Origin: Kaistia adipata DSM 17808
GTDB taxonomy: Bacteria > Pseudomonadota > Alphaproteobacteria > Rhizobiales > Kaistiaceae
Direction: 5' to 3'
Assembly: GCF_000423225.1 (NCBI RefSeq)
Contig: NZ_AUHO01000007.1
Coordinates: forward strand, 62,001 to 126,000
DNA: 64,000 nucleotides
Shown here: piece after piece, positions 23,781 to 32,504 of the stretch
Position numbering within the stretch: the first letter of the stretch is position 1
How the letters are laid out: the number at the start of each line of letters is the position of its first letter
Translations under genes and position numbers: made by a program
The notes under the pieces: generated by a model
What the model saw: only the letters and a program-made list of their open reading frames with translations
Told to the model about the DNA's origin: nothing
Databases searched by the model: none

Positions 23781-24952
23781 TGAACGATAAAGTACAAACA
23801 CCCAAAGGGGCCGTCTTGGAGGAGGTTCTGCGCGCCTACTTCTTGCGTGCTGGGTTCTTCGTCATTCGCGGGGTTCCGTTTCGTTTTGCGGATGAAGACC
23901 TCACTGACGTTGACCTTTGGTTATACGAGCGTCCAACCGGCACATCTCGCCGGGTGCAGATTTGCGACATCAAATACAAGCAACGTCCAAAGGCAGTTGA
24001 GCGCATTTTCTGGACAAGCGGACTGGCCGATGCGCTCGACGTTGATGGTGCATATGTTGCAACGACCGATAAGCGTAAAAATCTACGGTCCGTGGCAGAG
24101 AAGCTGGACCTTCAACTAATCGATGGCACAGACATTCAACGCATTCAGAACAGTCAGGCTGTTCTCTATCCGGAGCGAATGGGTGATGAGCAACTGATCG
24201 CCGAATTGCAGGCCGTGGATAAGAGCTTCCGAAACAAGAACCTTCAGGAGGCACGGTTTGATATACTGTCGTCTCTATCGGAGGGGTTTGGCGCTCCGTC
24301 CGCAGTCAGAGCTTTGGAAGGCTTCTCTCGGTTGGCCGCGGCCGCCGTTGCTTATCATCCGGATTCACAGGCTGCTCGCTCGGCTGGCCGCTTGGCCTAC
24401 CTTGCTGGGGCCATCGCTTGCCAGAGCCTCGATTACGTAAGCGTCGGTGCGGCATTTCGGACAATAGACGAGAGGCGGGACTTGATCCTGAGGGCTGTGC
24501 GGCTGGGTGCATTGGGCAATGACGATGGGCAGCAGACGCTTCGCTTGGCTATGGCACTGGTCGAAAAATACGCGCCCGGTGGCAGGGGAACCGCTATGGC
24601 GGTAGAAGCCGGTTTAAAGCGGGATCTGGATCAAATCCCAGCCGAAATCGTCGCGGATCAAGCGGTACGGCTCCTCAAATCGGACCAGCTTTTCGTGACC
24701 GGGCGCGAGCTTGAAATGGCGAGCTACCACATCGCGCTGCCGACGTTTGATGGTCTCAGCGTCCAAACAAAATCGATGCTCGGAGCACTTCTCGACTATG
24801 CAAATGTCGATCGTCAACGATTCGCGAATGCATGGAAATCAACCTCTGGCGCAACTATCGCATCTGCCCAGGCGATGACTGAACAGGTCGAGAAGGATGC
24901 CTTGGAGCAACCCAACCTCTTCGGAAACGACGTGCGTCCACCGGGGACCTGA
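23780..24952 (+). CDS. PD-(D/E)XK-like nuclease domain protein
   Basis: A 390-residue protein. Residues 7-70 carry a restriction-endonuclease-like pattern: Glu14/Glu15 in the first helix, Asp45 in T-D-V-D-L-W-L-Y, then I-C-D-I-K-Y-K (Asp63-x-Lys65), matching the D...DxK core of PD-(D/E)XK enzymes. The rest, about 110-380, is helical and without known motifs. The ATG overlaps the stop of the preceding gene (TGATG), showing translational coupling and perhaps a fixed subunit ratio. It could cut DNA or be a degenerate DNA-binding fold. The operon thus has two nuclease-like modules, this one and the C-terminal part of the GHKL protein. Confidence 0.72.
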   Translation: MNDKVQTPKGAVLEEVLRAYFLRAGFFVIRGVPFRFADEDLTDVDLWLYERPTGTSRRVQICDIKYKQRPKAVERIFWTSGLADALDVDGAYVATTDKRKNLRSVAEKLDLQLIDGTDIQRIQNSQAVLYPERMGDEQLIAELQAVDKSFRNKNLQEARFDILSSLSEGFGAPSAVRALEGFSRLAAAAVAYHPDSQAARSAGRLAYLAGAIACQSLDYVSVGAAFRTIDERRDLILRAVRLGALGNDDGQQTLRLAMALVEKYAPGGRGTAMAVEAGLKRDLDQIPAEIVADQAVRLLKSDQLFVTGRELEMASYHIALPTFDGLSVQTKSMLGALLDYANVDRQRFANAWKSTSGATIASAQAMTEQVEKDALEQPNLFGNDVRPPGT

Positions 24953-25003
24953 GACCAAGCCCAGGACGTTGATATAATAGTTGAACGACGGGGTCGGGGA
25001 CAC

Positions 25004-25684
25004 ATGGGTAATCCACAAAATTTCAGCATCGACGTTCCTCGCAGATGCCAGATACTTCTTGAACAGCTTTGGCCTTTAGTCTCGAACAAATCCGATGGAC
25101 GGATTCTTCCGTTGAACGCATCATTCCTCTTGGCGCTCTCAACGCCAATGGTGAATTTGCCCATCGAGAGGATATGGAAGCCGCAAAAGGGCAGAGCGGT
25201 CGGCCATCTCAATGATGCCGTTCTCGACGCCACATTAGCAAGAGCGGTAAAGGCGGATATCGGTGAGAGCGCTGTCGCCAAGGCACCATTCTATAACGTA
25301 GGCGCGTGGCGATATCATTATTTGCCAAAGGACGCGGCACTACCAGATCTTTCCAAGCAAGGTCTGCCGATGGACATTCAACAAGCTCTTGCCGCAGACC
25401 TCGCGCTAACCGCCGCCGGCGCGTTAGCCACGGAAACATTCTGCAGCATTCTGCGTAACGGGTTGGCGCACGGAGGCGTCCTATACCTCGATAGCCAAGG
25501 CCAAACGACGGAAGGGGCGCCAGTTACGAGGTTCTGCTTTGTTAGTACAAAGCAGAAAGATCGTGCCGTCGTGGGCCTCCATTTTCTTCAGATCACGATG
25601 AAAGATTATCGCGCTTTCCTCGGAAATTGGGTCGACTGGCTTCATGGAGCTGCTGCCAAGCCTATTCCGGCGAAGGCAAAATAA
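25004..25684 (+). CDS. HEPN-motif protein (candidate RNase effector)
   Basis: A 226-residue protein with a classical HEPN signature R-N-G-L-A-H (Arg151, His156), the RNxxxH form that makes up the active site of many toxin and defence RNases, inside a long helix S-I-L-R-N-G-L-A-H-G. Another helix (about 124-148) precedes it, fitting the four-helix HEPN core. No other domain is seen. It follows the nuclease gene by 51 bp on the same strand. In abortive-infection systems HEPN proteins cleave RNA once released by a partner; here the partner would be one of the neighbouring ATPases, which is inference. A non-catalytic HEPN is possible. Confidence 0.68.
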   Translation: MGNPQNFSIDVPRRCQILLEQLWPLVSNKSDGRILPLNASFLLALSTPMVNLPIERIWKPQKGRAVGHLNDAVLDATLARAVKADIGESAVAKAPFYNVGAWRYHYLPKDAALPDLSKQGLPMDIQQALAADLALTAAGALATETFCSILRNGLAHGGVLYLDSQGQTTEGAPVTRFCFVSTKQKDRAVVGLHFLQITMKDYRAFLGNWVDWLHGAAAKPIPAKAK

Positions 25685-25797
25685 TGGTGGCGTACTATTT
25701 GGCGAGGTTCGCGATTTTTCTAATATCTATTGAATAAATTCAGATCATGATGCGATAAAAGGAATCAATCAGCAGTATAGCTGAAGAAGGGGGAATT

Positions 25798-28700
25798 ATG
25801 GCCGACGACGCGCCAGCACCGCGTGACATTCATCTGCTGACAATCGACGCCCTGCTCGCCGATCTGGTCGGTGGGCGTGCCGTGGCTCTCGGCGGTGGCG
25901 ATGAACTCGCGATGGCTTCGGATGACGCGCGGGCGGTCCTCGACTGGTATCGGCAAAATCATGGCAGATGGCAGGCAAATCTGTCGGCCGGAGATACCGA
26001 GGCGATCATAGACATGATCGGCACGCCTCCGCCGACGATCGAAGCATCGGCCGAGGACGGTGGTAGCCGCGCCATCAAGACTTTGCGTCTGGTGAAGGTC
26101 GAGGCGCACCGCTTCGCGGGGTTACACGCCTATGGCCGACCAAGCGCCCCGCCGGCATCTTTCGTATTTGAACCGGGAAAGCCCGTGACGCTGCTGGAAG
26201 GCGTGAACGGTTCGGGCAAGACCTCGATCGCCAATGCGATTGTCTGGTGCCTGACCAGCCACCTGATCCGGTCGCAGCGGCCGCCAGAAGAGGGGCCGCT
26301 GGATTTTGCATGTGAGATTTTGCGTGACGATGGCGCGACCACGACGCACCCTATGTCGGCGATCACCCCGTTGCCGCCCAAATCGGCCGAGCTTCCCGCG
26401 GATGGCCAGCCGATCCCCGCAGATAGCTGGGTCGAACTGACATTTTTGGATTCGACTGGCACCCCATTGCCACCGCTACGTCGTTCACAAATCCGCACGA
26501 CTCGCGGCAAGATTAACGAAACGCCTCCTGATCTGGGCGCTACGGGCATCGATCCTATCGCATGGCGGATCGCTACGATCATGCCCGCATTGCTGCCGTT
26601 CCTTTCGGTCGGTTCGACATCTCAGCTGGGCGAAGCGGTGGCACGACTGACTGGTCTGGCTGACCTCGTGGACCTCGCGCGGCACGCCGAAAAGATGGCC
26701 GGTCGTCTTGCCAAGACCGCGACGCCCGAGCTTGAAAAGCAGAGAGTGGAGATCGCGGGCCGCTATCAGCAAGCGGCCGACGACCTCGCCGCAATCCTCA
26801 CCGAAACACCGAGTATCGCATTTGAAGGAGACCGGCCGACGGTAGATGCCGAAGGCGCACAAGAACGAATCGCTGAAATCGCGAAGCATTTCGTCGAACT
26901 CAAAGCCAAGGCATTGAGCGAAGCGCAAGAGGTGCTCGGTACAGGGTTTGACGCGGAGAACAAGCAGGCCCGCGACGATCTTGAAGCCAGCATTCGCCCG
27001 GCAATCGAAGGGCTAAAGGTCATCGGCGAATTGCCGTCGATTACCCGCCTTTCCGCGCTGAAGGTGGACGCTGCCGAGACCGCCAAAGTCGTTGAATTGC
27101 TGGCGCAGGTGGAGGCTGAAGCCGCGACGCTGTCGACGTTGGCTGCCGATCCCGATCGGGCGCGTCGTGCCCAACTCTATGCCAAGGTATCGGCGTGGAT
27201 GCACGATCATGACCATATCGACGACGGCACTTGCCCCGTTTGCGTCGGTCAACTTCACGGCGCGTGCGATCCGGTGACAGGGGTGCCCGTAACCGATCAT
27301 CTCGTCGAGGCAGCACGCGACCGGGAGGTGATTGCGCGGACGATCGCCGAATGGTCGGCGCATTGGTGCGGGCGCCTCCTTCAGGAACTGCCGCCGGCGA
27401 TAAGTGGCGAAGTGCGCCATGACCTGCCCACCTCTCCTGCCGCGCTGCTTCGGGCTGGTTTGGCTGACGATCTTTTTGCAACGGAACCGTTCCGCGGCAC
27501 CTTGGGGACGTTACGCACTGATGCCGTTGCGTTGATCGACGCACGGCTTGCCGCACTTCCAGAATTTCAGGAACCGGCTGGTCGATCGCTGCCCGCCGCT
27601 TTGCAGGCAGGCTCTGCCCGGCTGCAACAGATGATCGATCGCATCGTGCGTGCATTGGCTTTCGCTGAATGGCGGGAGCAGAACGGGATGGCGCTGACAG
27701 CCTTTGTGCACACGGTGCGACGCGGCGGCGATGGGGATGCAGACGCAGATCGGGCGATCGGCAGGCGCTTGACCTCGCTTCTTCGGATCGTGGAAGGCGT
27801 CGCCCCGCTCAATTCAGCGAGCGAACAGGTGCGCCGAATGGAAGCCGCGCGCAAAGACTGTGACGCCAAAAAAGACCGTATCGCGGCTTGCGCGCGGGCG
27901 GTCACGGCGCTCAACCTTCTCGTTCCGCTCGGCGGTTTGGCGCAGACGCAGGTCGACACGCTGCGCCGCAAACTCCACAATCGGTCTGAATACTGGCGCC
28001 GCGCGATCTATCGCAATGCCACGACCTTTGCGCCCGACCTCATCGGTACGGACATGAATGCGCGAGGTGTGCTGGACCTCAAGGTCGGCCGCGAGGGCGT
28101 CACCGCGCCAGCGCAGCACATTTCCAACGCCTCCGCTCTGCGCGGTGCACTGTTCGGCTTCTTTCTCGCTTTCCGGGAGCATGTGCTTGCAACGCGTGGC
28201 GGGCTTTCGCTGCTCATTCTCGACGATCCGCAGGAATTGCTCGATCACGACAACCGTCAGAGACTGGCGCATGGGCTTGCCGCAGTTGCCGAGGCAGGCG
28301 CCCAACTGCTCATCACCACCCACGATCGCCGTTTCGCCCGTTCAGTCGTTGCGGAGAATCGTATGGCCGATCGTGTCCAGCATCTCTCTGTTCACGCTGT
28401 CAACAGCGTCCATCCGACCCTGAGCTTGTCGCCGACCATCGAGGAGGTCGACCGGCTCCGGCAGGCATTCATCAACAATCCGGATTCAGCGGTCGCGGCA
28501 CAGGATTATGCATCTAACCTGCGCGTCTTTATCGAAGCACGTCTAGGCGATCTGTTCGATGATTTGGCGGAGCCGGCCCACGCGACATCGACGCAGGCGC
28601 TCACCCTCTTCCCTCTGCTTGATCGACTGCGCGCGCTGATAACCAATGGCGGCGGCGAGTTGTTCTCCAATCCGGTCCTGCGGCGTTTCGTCGGTGACCC

Positions 28701-29715
28701 TGGGCTAGTCGATGGGGCGGATCCACGACGCGTCCTCAACAAGGCCCATCACAGCGAACGGGCATCCATCACGTATGTCGATGTGAAAGACGTCGAACCG
28801 GCATTCGTTCGACTGCGGACCGGGATCGAGAAGGTGCACGAGCAGTTCCGATTGCATCGTTGGCGTGAACCGCTGGCGCCGACCGATGCCTCGGAGACCA
28901 ACGTCGTGTCTCTGCCAACGATGGCGCGACCTACATTTTCGGTGCCGATCTGCCCCGACATTGCAGCCTTCTCCCGCTCGGTACCGGCCGGCGGCTCCCA
29001 GGACATGGCCACCGAACAACTCAACGGCGAATGGTTCGACGGAAAGGCTTTGTTCTACGTTCGAGGCGAGACACTGGGCTTCGCAGTTCCATCCGGCGCG
29101 GTCGCAATCGTCGAGGCGGAAGCCTATCCCGGCCGCGACCGAAACCTCGTGATTGCTCGGCATCAGGGTAACGTGCTGGCGCGGCGGCTGCTCAAGGCAC
29201 CCGGCTCACTTGGTATTTCACTCGCGACGCAAACGCCTGATCCCCGAATCCCGCGCCCGACGATGACCTATGACGAGAGTAAGGTTCGACTGTTTCGCAT
29301 CGTTGGCGCGATTTTCACCGATATGGCTCCGCCATCCGGTGGTGGCGAAGCGACGGCAATCGACATGGTGCAGGAACTCGGTCGGATCGAGGTCGCTTAC
29401 CGGATCCGCGAAGACAGCGCCGTGCCCCTTGCATTACCCGGCCAGATCATTCTGGGCGGTGCGGAACTGACCCCAAGCGAACTCGACGCATGGGAAGGGA
29501 AACTCGCCGCCGTTACGCTCGACGACGGGACAAGCATCTTTAAGCGCGTTGGCGCAAGCCTTTCTGGCAGCCTCGCTCACCTCCGCCAGTTCGAGACGAT
29601 CGGCGGCCTTGGGTCGTCGATGGTGGTTGCCACCGAGGTATTGGACGGTGCCGCCAGCGCGCCGGCGATGGTTTCTGCGCGCCGGGTTTTGGGCGTGCTC
29701 TATGACCAGACTTGA
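25798..29715 (+). CDS. SMC/Rad50-like AAA ATPase with zinc-hook-type CxxC
   Basis: A 1305-residue P-loop ATPase. After about 100 N-terminal residues comes Walker A G-V-N-G-S-G-K-T (135-142). A long helical region follows, with T-C-P-V-C near 478-482 in the middle where Rad50 has its zinc hook. The C-terminal ATPase lobe carries I-L-D-D-P-Q-E-L-L-D (about 807-816) and the D-loop/switch L-L-I-T-T-H-D-R-R-F. About 470 residues follow this, far more than in Rad50 or SbcC, with no known domain. Similar SMC-like ATPases work in Lamassu, Septu and related defence systems. Codon use looks more GC-rich than in the HEPN gene upstream, and the 113-bp gap may hold its own promoter. Confidence 0.78.
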   Translation: MADDAPAPRDIHLLTIDALLADLVGGRAVALGGGDELAMASDDARAVLDWYRQNHGRWQANLSAGDTEAIIDMIGTPPPTIEASAEDGGSRAIKTLRLVKVEAHRFAGLHAYGRPSAPPASFVFEPGKPVTLLEGVNGSGKTSIANAIVWCLTSHLIRSQRPPEEGPLDFACEILRDDGATTTHPMSAITPLPPKSAELPADGQPIPADSWVELTFLDSTGTPLPPLRRSQIRTTRGKINETPPDLGATGIDPIAWRIATIMPALLPFLSVGSTSQLGEAVARLTGLADLVDLARHAEKMAGRLAKTATPELEKQRVEIAGRYQQAADDLAAILTETPSIAFEGDRPTVDAEGAQERIAEIAKHFVELKAKALSEAQEVLGTGFDAENKQARDDLEASIRPAIEGLKVIGELPSITRLSALKVDAAETAKVVELLAQVEAEAATLSTLAADPDRARRAQLYAKVSAWMHDHDHIDDGTCPVCVGQLHGACDPVTGVPVTDHLVEAARDREVIARTIAEWSAHWCGRLLQELPPAISGEVRHDLPTSPAALLRAGLADDLFATEPFRGTLGTLRTDAVALIDARLAALPEFQEPAGRSLPAALQAGSARLQQMIDRIVRALAFAEWREQNGMALTAFVHTVRRGGDGDADADRAIGRRLTSLLRIVEGVAPLNSASEQVRRMEAARKDCDAKKDRIAACARAVTALNLLVPLGGLAQTQVDTLRRKLHNRSEYWRRAIYRNATTFAPDLIGTDMNARGVLDLKVGREGVTAPAQHISNASALRGALFGFFLAFREHVLATRGGLSLLILDDPQELLDHDNRQRLAHGLAAVAEAGAQLLITTHDRRFARSVVAENRMADRVQHLSVHAVNSVHPTLSLSPTIEEVDRLRQAFINNPDSAVAAQDYASNLRVFIEARLGDLFDDLAEPAHATSTQALTLFPLLDRLRALITNGGGELFSNPVLRRFVGDPGLVDGADPRRVLNKAHHSERASITYVDVKDVEPAFVRLRTGIEKVHEQFRLHRWREPLAPTDASETNVVSLPTMARPTFSVPICPDIAAFSRSVPAGGSQDMATEQLNGEWFDGKALFYVRGETLGFAVPSGAVAIVEAEAYPGRDRNLVIARHQGNVLARRLLKAPGSLGISLATQTPDPRIPRPTMTYDESKVRLFRIVGAIFTDMAPPSGGGEATAIDMVQELGRIEVAYRIREDSAVPLALPGQIILGGAELTPSELDAWEGKLAAVTLDDGTSIFKRVGASLSGSLAHLRQFETIGGLGSSMVVATEVLDGAASAPAMVSARRVLGVLYDQT

Positions 29716-29868
29716 AAGCTGATATCTTCTGGTACTTCCTTTGATTTTCAATGCCTTATGTCAAGAGTGAAAGCGTCTGAATACCCGCGCAATGTCCGGG
29801 GTGCATTTAGAGAGCTATAGCGTAGACATAGTTCTCATCATCACCCGGCGGGGCGCACCATTTTCCGC

Positions 29869-29988
29869 TTAATATCGTGATAGTATTGCGTTCGCCGAAC
29901 GCCGACGTTCGCGCGCGAACTCGACCTCGCCGAACGGTGCTGGACGGCGCTCCGGCGGGGCTGACCCGTCCGATGCCGCGCCAGTCAT
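29869..29988 (-). pseudogene. Short ORF at the island edge, possibly a truncated chromosomal gene
   Basis: Minus-strand ORF of 39 codons whose G+C-rich start (M-T-G-A-A-S-D-G, then F-G-E-V-E-F-A-R-E-R-R-R-S-A-N) looks like a real protein N-terminus and then runs into AT-richer DNA and a stop. It would fit a chromosomal gene cut by the incoming island, placing the junction near 29.87 kb. The remaining 29716-29868 shows nothing else. Evidence is by eye only. Confidence 0.3.
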
Positions 29989-30013
29989 GGTGCTCCAGCA
30001 AGGAGACGCGAGC

Positions 30014-30364
30014 TTGAACACGACCTGTCCCGCTCTCACGCCTGCGGAACGACGCCATGCGGAAATACAGGAGCGGGTGGAGCAGGCCATGATGGCCGCG
30101 ATCGAGACCGCGATCCGGGCCGCCAGTGAACGGGCGGCCGAGGCGTTGCGCTGCGCCGGCTTCGACGAGCCGTCGCCGGCTTACGAATATTTCGTCGCCC
30201 ACGCGCATCAGCAGCTGTTCCTGCGCCTGTGCGGCGCCGACACCGAGACCTTCGAGGGCGGCGATCCCGAGATCGCCACCTTCGTGATCCGCAATGCCCG
30301 GAACATTCGCGACCACTATTGGGCCAAGGACCGGCCCGCGACACCCGAGGACGCCGAGGCCTGA
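30014..30364 (+). CDS. Hypothetical protein
   Basis: A 116-residue protein of unknown function. It is acidic and mostly helical, with a C-R-C-free, Glu/Ala-rich middle and an N-I-R-D-H-Y-W-A-K-D segment near the end. A TTG at 30014 with an AGGAG box 8 nt upstream is preferred; an ATG at 29987 in the same frame is the alternative. High-GC codon use matches the chromosome to the right, so it is probably the first native gene beyond the island. No domain is recognised and no partner gene is obvious. Confidence 0.55.
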   Translation: MNTTCPALTPAERRHAEIQERVEQAMMAAIETAIRAASERAAEALRCAGFDEPSPAYEYFVAHAHQQLFLRLCGADTETFEGGDPEIATFVIRNARNIRDHYWAKDRPATPEDAEA

Positions 30365-30382
30365 GCCATTGCCGCGCGGGGC

Positions 30383-30529
30383 TCAGTCGGCCGGAAGCTC
30401 GAACCGGTGCATCTCGTCGTCGAGGCCGCGATAGGTCCAGGCGAGTGCCTTGAAGAAGGCGTGGCCGGCGTCGTTCTCCCGATCGACGAAGGCGAGCCAG
30501 CCCGTGTTCCTGGCAAATTCGTGGGAACT
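30383..30529 (-). pseudogene. 3' remnant of a chromosomal gene
   Basis: About 45 codons read F-A-R-N-T-G-W-L-A-F-V-D-R-E-N-D-A-G-H-A-F-F-K and end R-F-E-L-P-A-D at the stop (30383-30385). They look like a genuine C-terminus but the 5' part is missing: the similarity to coding DNA stops at about 30529, exactly where the next gene ends. The rest was probably replaced when the AT-richer segment 30531-31.4 kb arrived. Parent family not recognised. Confidence 0.4.
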
Positions 30530-30530
30530 T

Positions 30531-31253
30531 TCAGTTGGCTGGCTCAGGCGCGAGCGCAAATTTGACGCCTTGGGTCTGAAGATAATCAAGTATTGCATAA
30601 ATCATGATCAGGATGCCGGCCAATTCCAGCGTCTCTTCGATCGTTGAGGCGAATAGATAGGACGCGTTGAAGAAGGTTTCGTCGGCCAGGAATGCGCCGA
30701 TCCCTTCGAAGAGCAGCGCGCCAGTCACGAATACCGTGCCTGCAATGAAGAATAGTACTGCTGTGCGTCGAGGCAGCGCGACTAGCCAGCGAACATAAAT
30801 CACGCCAACAATACCCACGACAAAAGCCGCAGGTATGATCCACGAGAAAAAGGGATGGCTGGTGCCGGGGATAACGTAGCCCTCAGCCCGCCACAGGCCA
30901 TGCATGTCCGTTGCCTCGTCAAGCGACATGTAGAAGAACATCGCTGCCAGACCCCACCATGCGACAGAGGGGAGCGATTTTAAGCGCTGTACCCATGCAG
31001 CAACAGCCAGAGTACAGGCCGTCGCGAATAGTTGAACGATAGAAAACCAGGTTGGAATGTTCATCTCACGATTGAGGTCGAACAGATGTCCGGCGCGATC
31101 TATTGGCAGCATCGCAATACCGCAGGCTCTCGTGTACCAGCACATCATGATGAGAGAGTGCATGGTCACTAGAAATGCGATTGTGATTGTCAAAGCCAAC
31201 GCAATGGACGATGGGCTGATACTGAAGTGCCGGTGTGCCGGTGCCTGTTTCAT
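30531..31253 (-). CDS. Multi-pass membrane protein of unknown function
   Basis: A 240-residue protein with about six to seven predicted transmembrane helices: around S-S-I-A-L-A-L-T-I-T-I-A-F-L-V, W-F-S-I-V-Q-L-F-A-T-A, W-W-G-L-A-A-M-F-F-Y, I-P-A-A-F-V-V-G-I-V-G-V-I-Y, A-V-L-F-F-I-A-G-T-V-F and a final helix before the charged tail. Between helices lies S-L-D-E-A-T-D-M-H-G-L. I do not recognise the family. Codon use is lower in GC than the flanks, and the gene ends on the break in the truncated chromosomal gene, so it looks acquired. An upstream in-frame start at 31352 would add a Cys/Arg-rich leader; the ATG at 31253 was preferred because the helices begin shortly after it. Confidence 0.6.
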   Translation of the reverse strand: MKQAPAHRHFSISPSSIALALTITIAFLVTMHSLIMMCWYTRACGIAMLPIDRAGHLFDLNREMNIPTWFSIVQLFATACTLAVAAWVQRLKSLPSVAWWGLAAMFFYMSLDEATDMHGLWRAEGYVIPGTSHPFFSWIIPAAFVVGIVGVIYVRWLVALPRRTAVLFFIAGTVFVTGALLFEGIGAFLADETFFNASYLFASTIEETLELAGILIMIYAILDYLQTQGVKFALAPEPAN

Positions 31254-31667
31254 GGTGCCCCCGAAGGCATTTAGCGGCCTGGTTTTGTTGCAACGACAGG
31301 TTCGCTTCAACGAATTGGCTGCTACCGTTGCTTGTTTTTTCTCTGCCGTCAATTTCCGAGGCGTCCCGTTGAAGCTAGACTTCCAGGTATTGGTCGTCGA
31401 GTTCGGGCGCGGTCTGCATGGGCAGGCGCAGGCGCATGGCGTCGGGCTTCAATCCTTCGCCACTACTTGGCCGGGAACTCGCGACCTCTGGAACCAGTGT
31501 CGGCGTCCGGCGTTGATGGTCTCGAACGCAGCCGCCCGAGGCTTCTCGCATCGGCGGCGTTTGCGTTAGAAGCTGGTTCGCGAAAAATGCGGAGAAGGCA
31601 ACGGGTTGGGGCCGTCCGGTGTTGCTGGAATGGTCGAACGCTCTGGTTCTTGAGCCGAGGGTAGATC
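31254..31667. other. Intergenic stretch between the membrane gene and ku
   Basis: No convincing gene in these 414 bp. On the minus strand the codons before a TAG at 31375-31377 read R-L-R-L-P-M-Q-T-A-P-E-L-D-D-Q-Y-L-E-V, which looks like a lost gene tail, so it may hold another broken end. The last 60 bp before 31668 should contain the ku promoter. Confidence 0.35.
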
Positions 31668-32468
31668 ATGGCGCCACGGTCGTTTTGGAAGGGTTATCTG
31701 AAGCTCTCGCTCGTGACCTGTCCGGTGGCGATGGTGCCGGCGACGACCGACAATGAGAAGGTGCGCTTCCACACGCTGAACCGCGCCACCGGAAATCGCG
31801 TCGTCAGCCAGTATGTCGACGGCGAGACCGGCGACGTCGTCGAGGACGACGACCAGGCCAAGGGATACGAGCGCGGCGAGGACGACTATCTCCTGCTCGA
31901 GGATGACGAGATCGCCTCCGTCGCGCTGGAGAGCACCCGGACCATCGACATCGAGAGCTTCGTTCCGCGCGAGGACGTCGACTGGATCTGGTACGACAAG
32001 CCGCACTACCTCGTGCCCGACGATCCTGTCGGTGAGGAGGCGTTCGCGGTCATTCGCGACGCCATGGGCTCGACCGGGACGGTCGGCATTTCGCGGCTGG
32101 TGCTCTACCGGCGCGAGCGCGCCGTGATGCTGAAGCCGCGCGACAAGGGCATCGAGCTCTGGACCCTGCATTTCGGCGACGAGATCCGCGAATCCGGCGC
32201 CTATTTCGAGGCGATCGGCGGCGCCGAGGGCGATCCCAAGCTGATGGAGATGATGCAGGCGCTGATCGAGGCGCGGACCATCGAATGGTCGCCGTCCCTC
32301 GTCAGCGACCCCGTCCAGGAGAAGCTGCTCGAGATCATCGCCGCCAAGAAGAAGGGCAAGAAGCCCGCGCTCGCCAAGCCGAGGCCGAAGAGCGAGGACA
32401 ATGTCGTCAGCATCTTCGACGCGCTGAAGCGCAGCCTCTCGGCCGAAACGAAGCCGAAGAAGGGTTGA
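31668..32468 (+). CDS. ku: DNA end-binding protein Ku (first copy)
   Basis: A 266-residue bacterial Ku that forms a ring-shaped homodimer on double-strand ends and recruits LigD for non-homologous end joining. It starts M-A-P-R-S-F-W-K-G-Y-L-K-L-S-L-V-T-C-P-V, the standard Ku N-terminus, contains the F-H-T-L-N-R segment and the bridge-forming region around R-D-A-M-G-S-T-G, and ends in a basic lysine-rich tail. Full length. It faces the ligD gene tail to tail with a 36-bp gap. A second, diverged Ku lies behind ligD, as is common in Rhizobiales, where the two can pair or work under different conditions. Confidence 0.96.
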   Translation: MAPRSFWKGYLKLSLVTCPVAMVPATTDNEKVRFHTLNRATGNRVVSQYVDGETGDVVEDDDQAKGYERGEDDYLLLEDDEIASVALESTRTIDIESFVPREDVDWIWYDKPHYLVPDDPVGEEAFAVIRDAMGSTGTVGISRLVLYRRERAVMLKPRDKGIELWTLHFGDEIRESGAYFEAIGGAEGDPKLMEMMQALIEARTIEWSPSLVSDPVQEKLLEIIAAKKKGKKPALAKPRPKSEDNVVSIFDALKRSLSAETKPKKG

Positions 32469-32504
32469 GCGCCCGCTGCCTTCGTCAACCCGATCCGCCG
32501 GCGC

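Noticed and set aside
29807..30316. A 169-codon minus-strand frame with a plausible tail (W-C-A-P-P-G-D-D-E-N).
   Set aside because: Most of it is antisense to the small gene at 30014-30364; only the last 20 codons look gene-like, too little to call.
31332..31664. Several frames of 60-110 codons upstream of ku.
   Set aside because: No ribosome site, no domain, and conflicting frames in a region that looks like broken ends.
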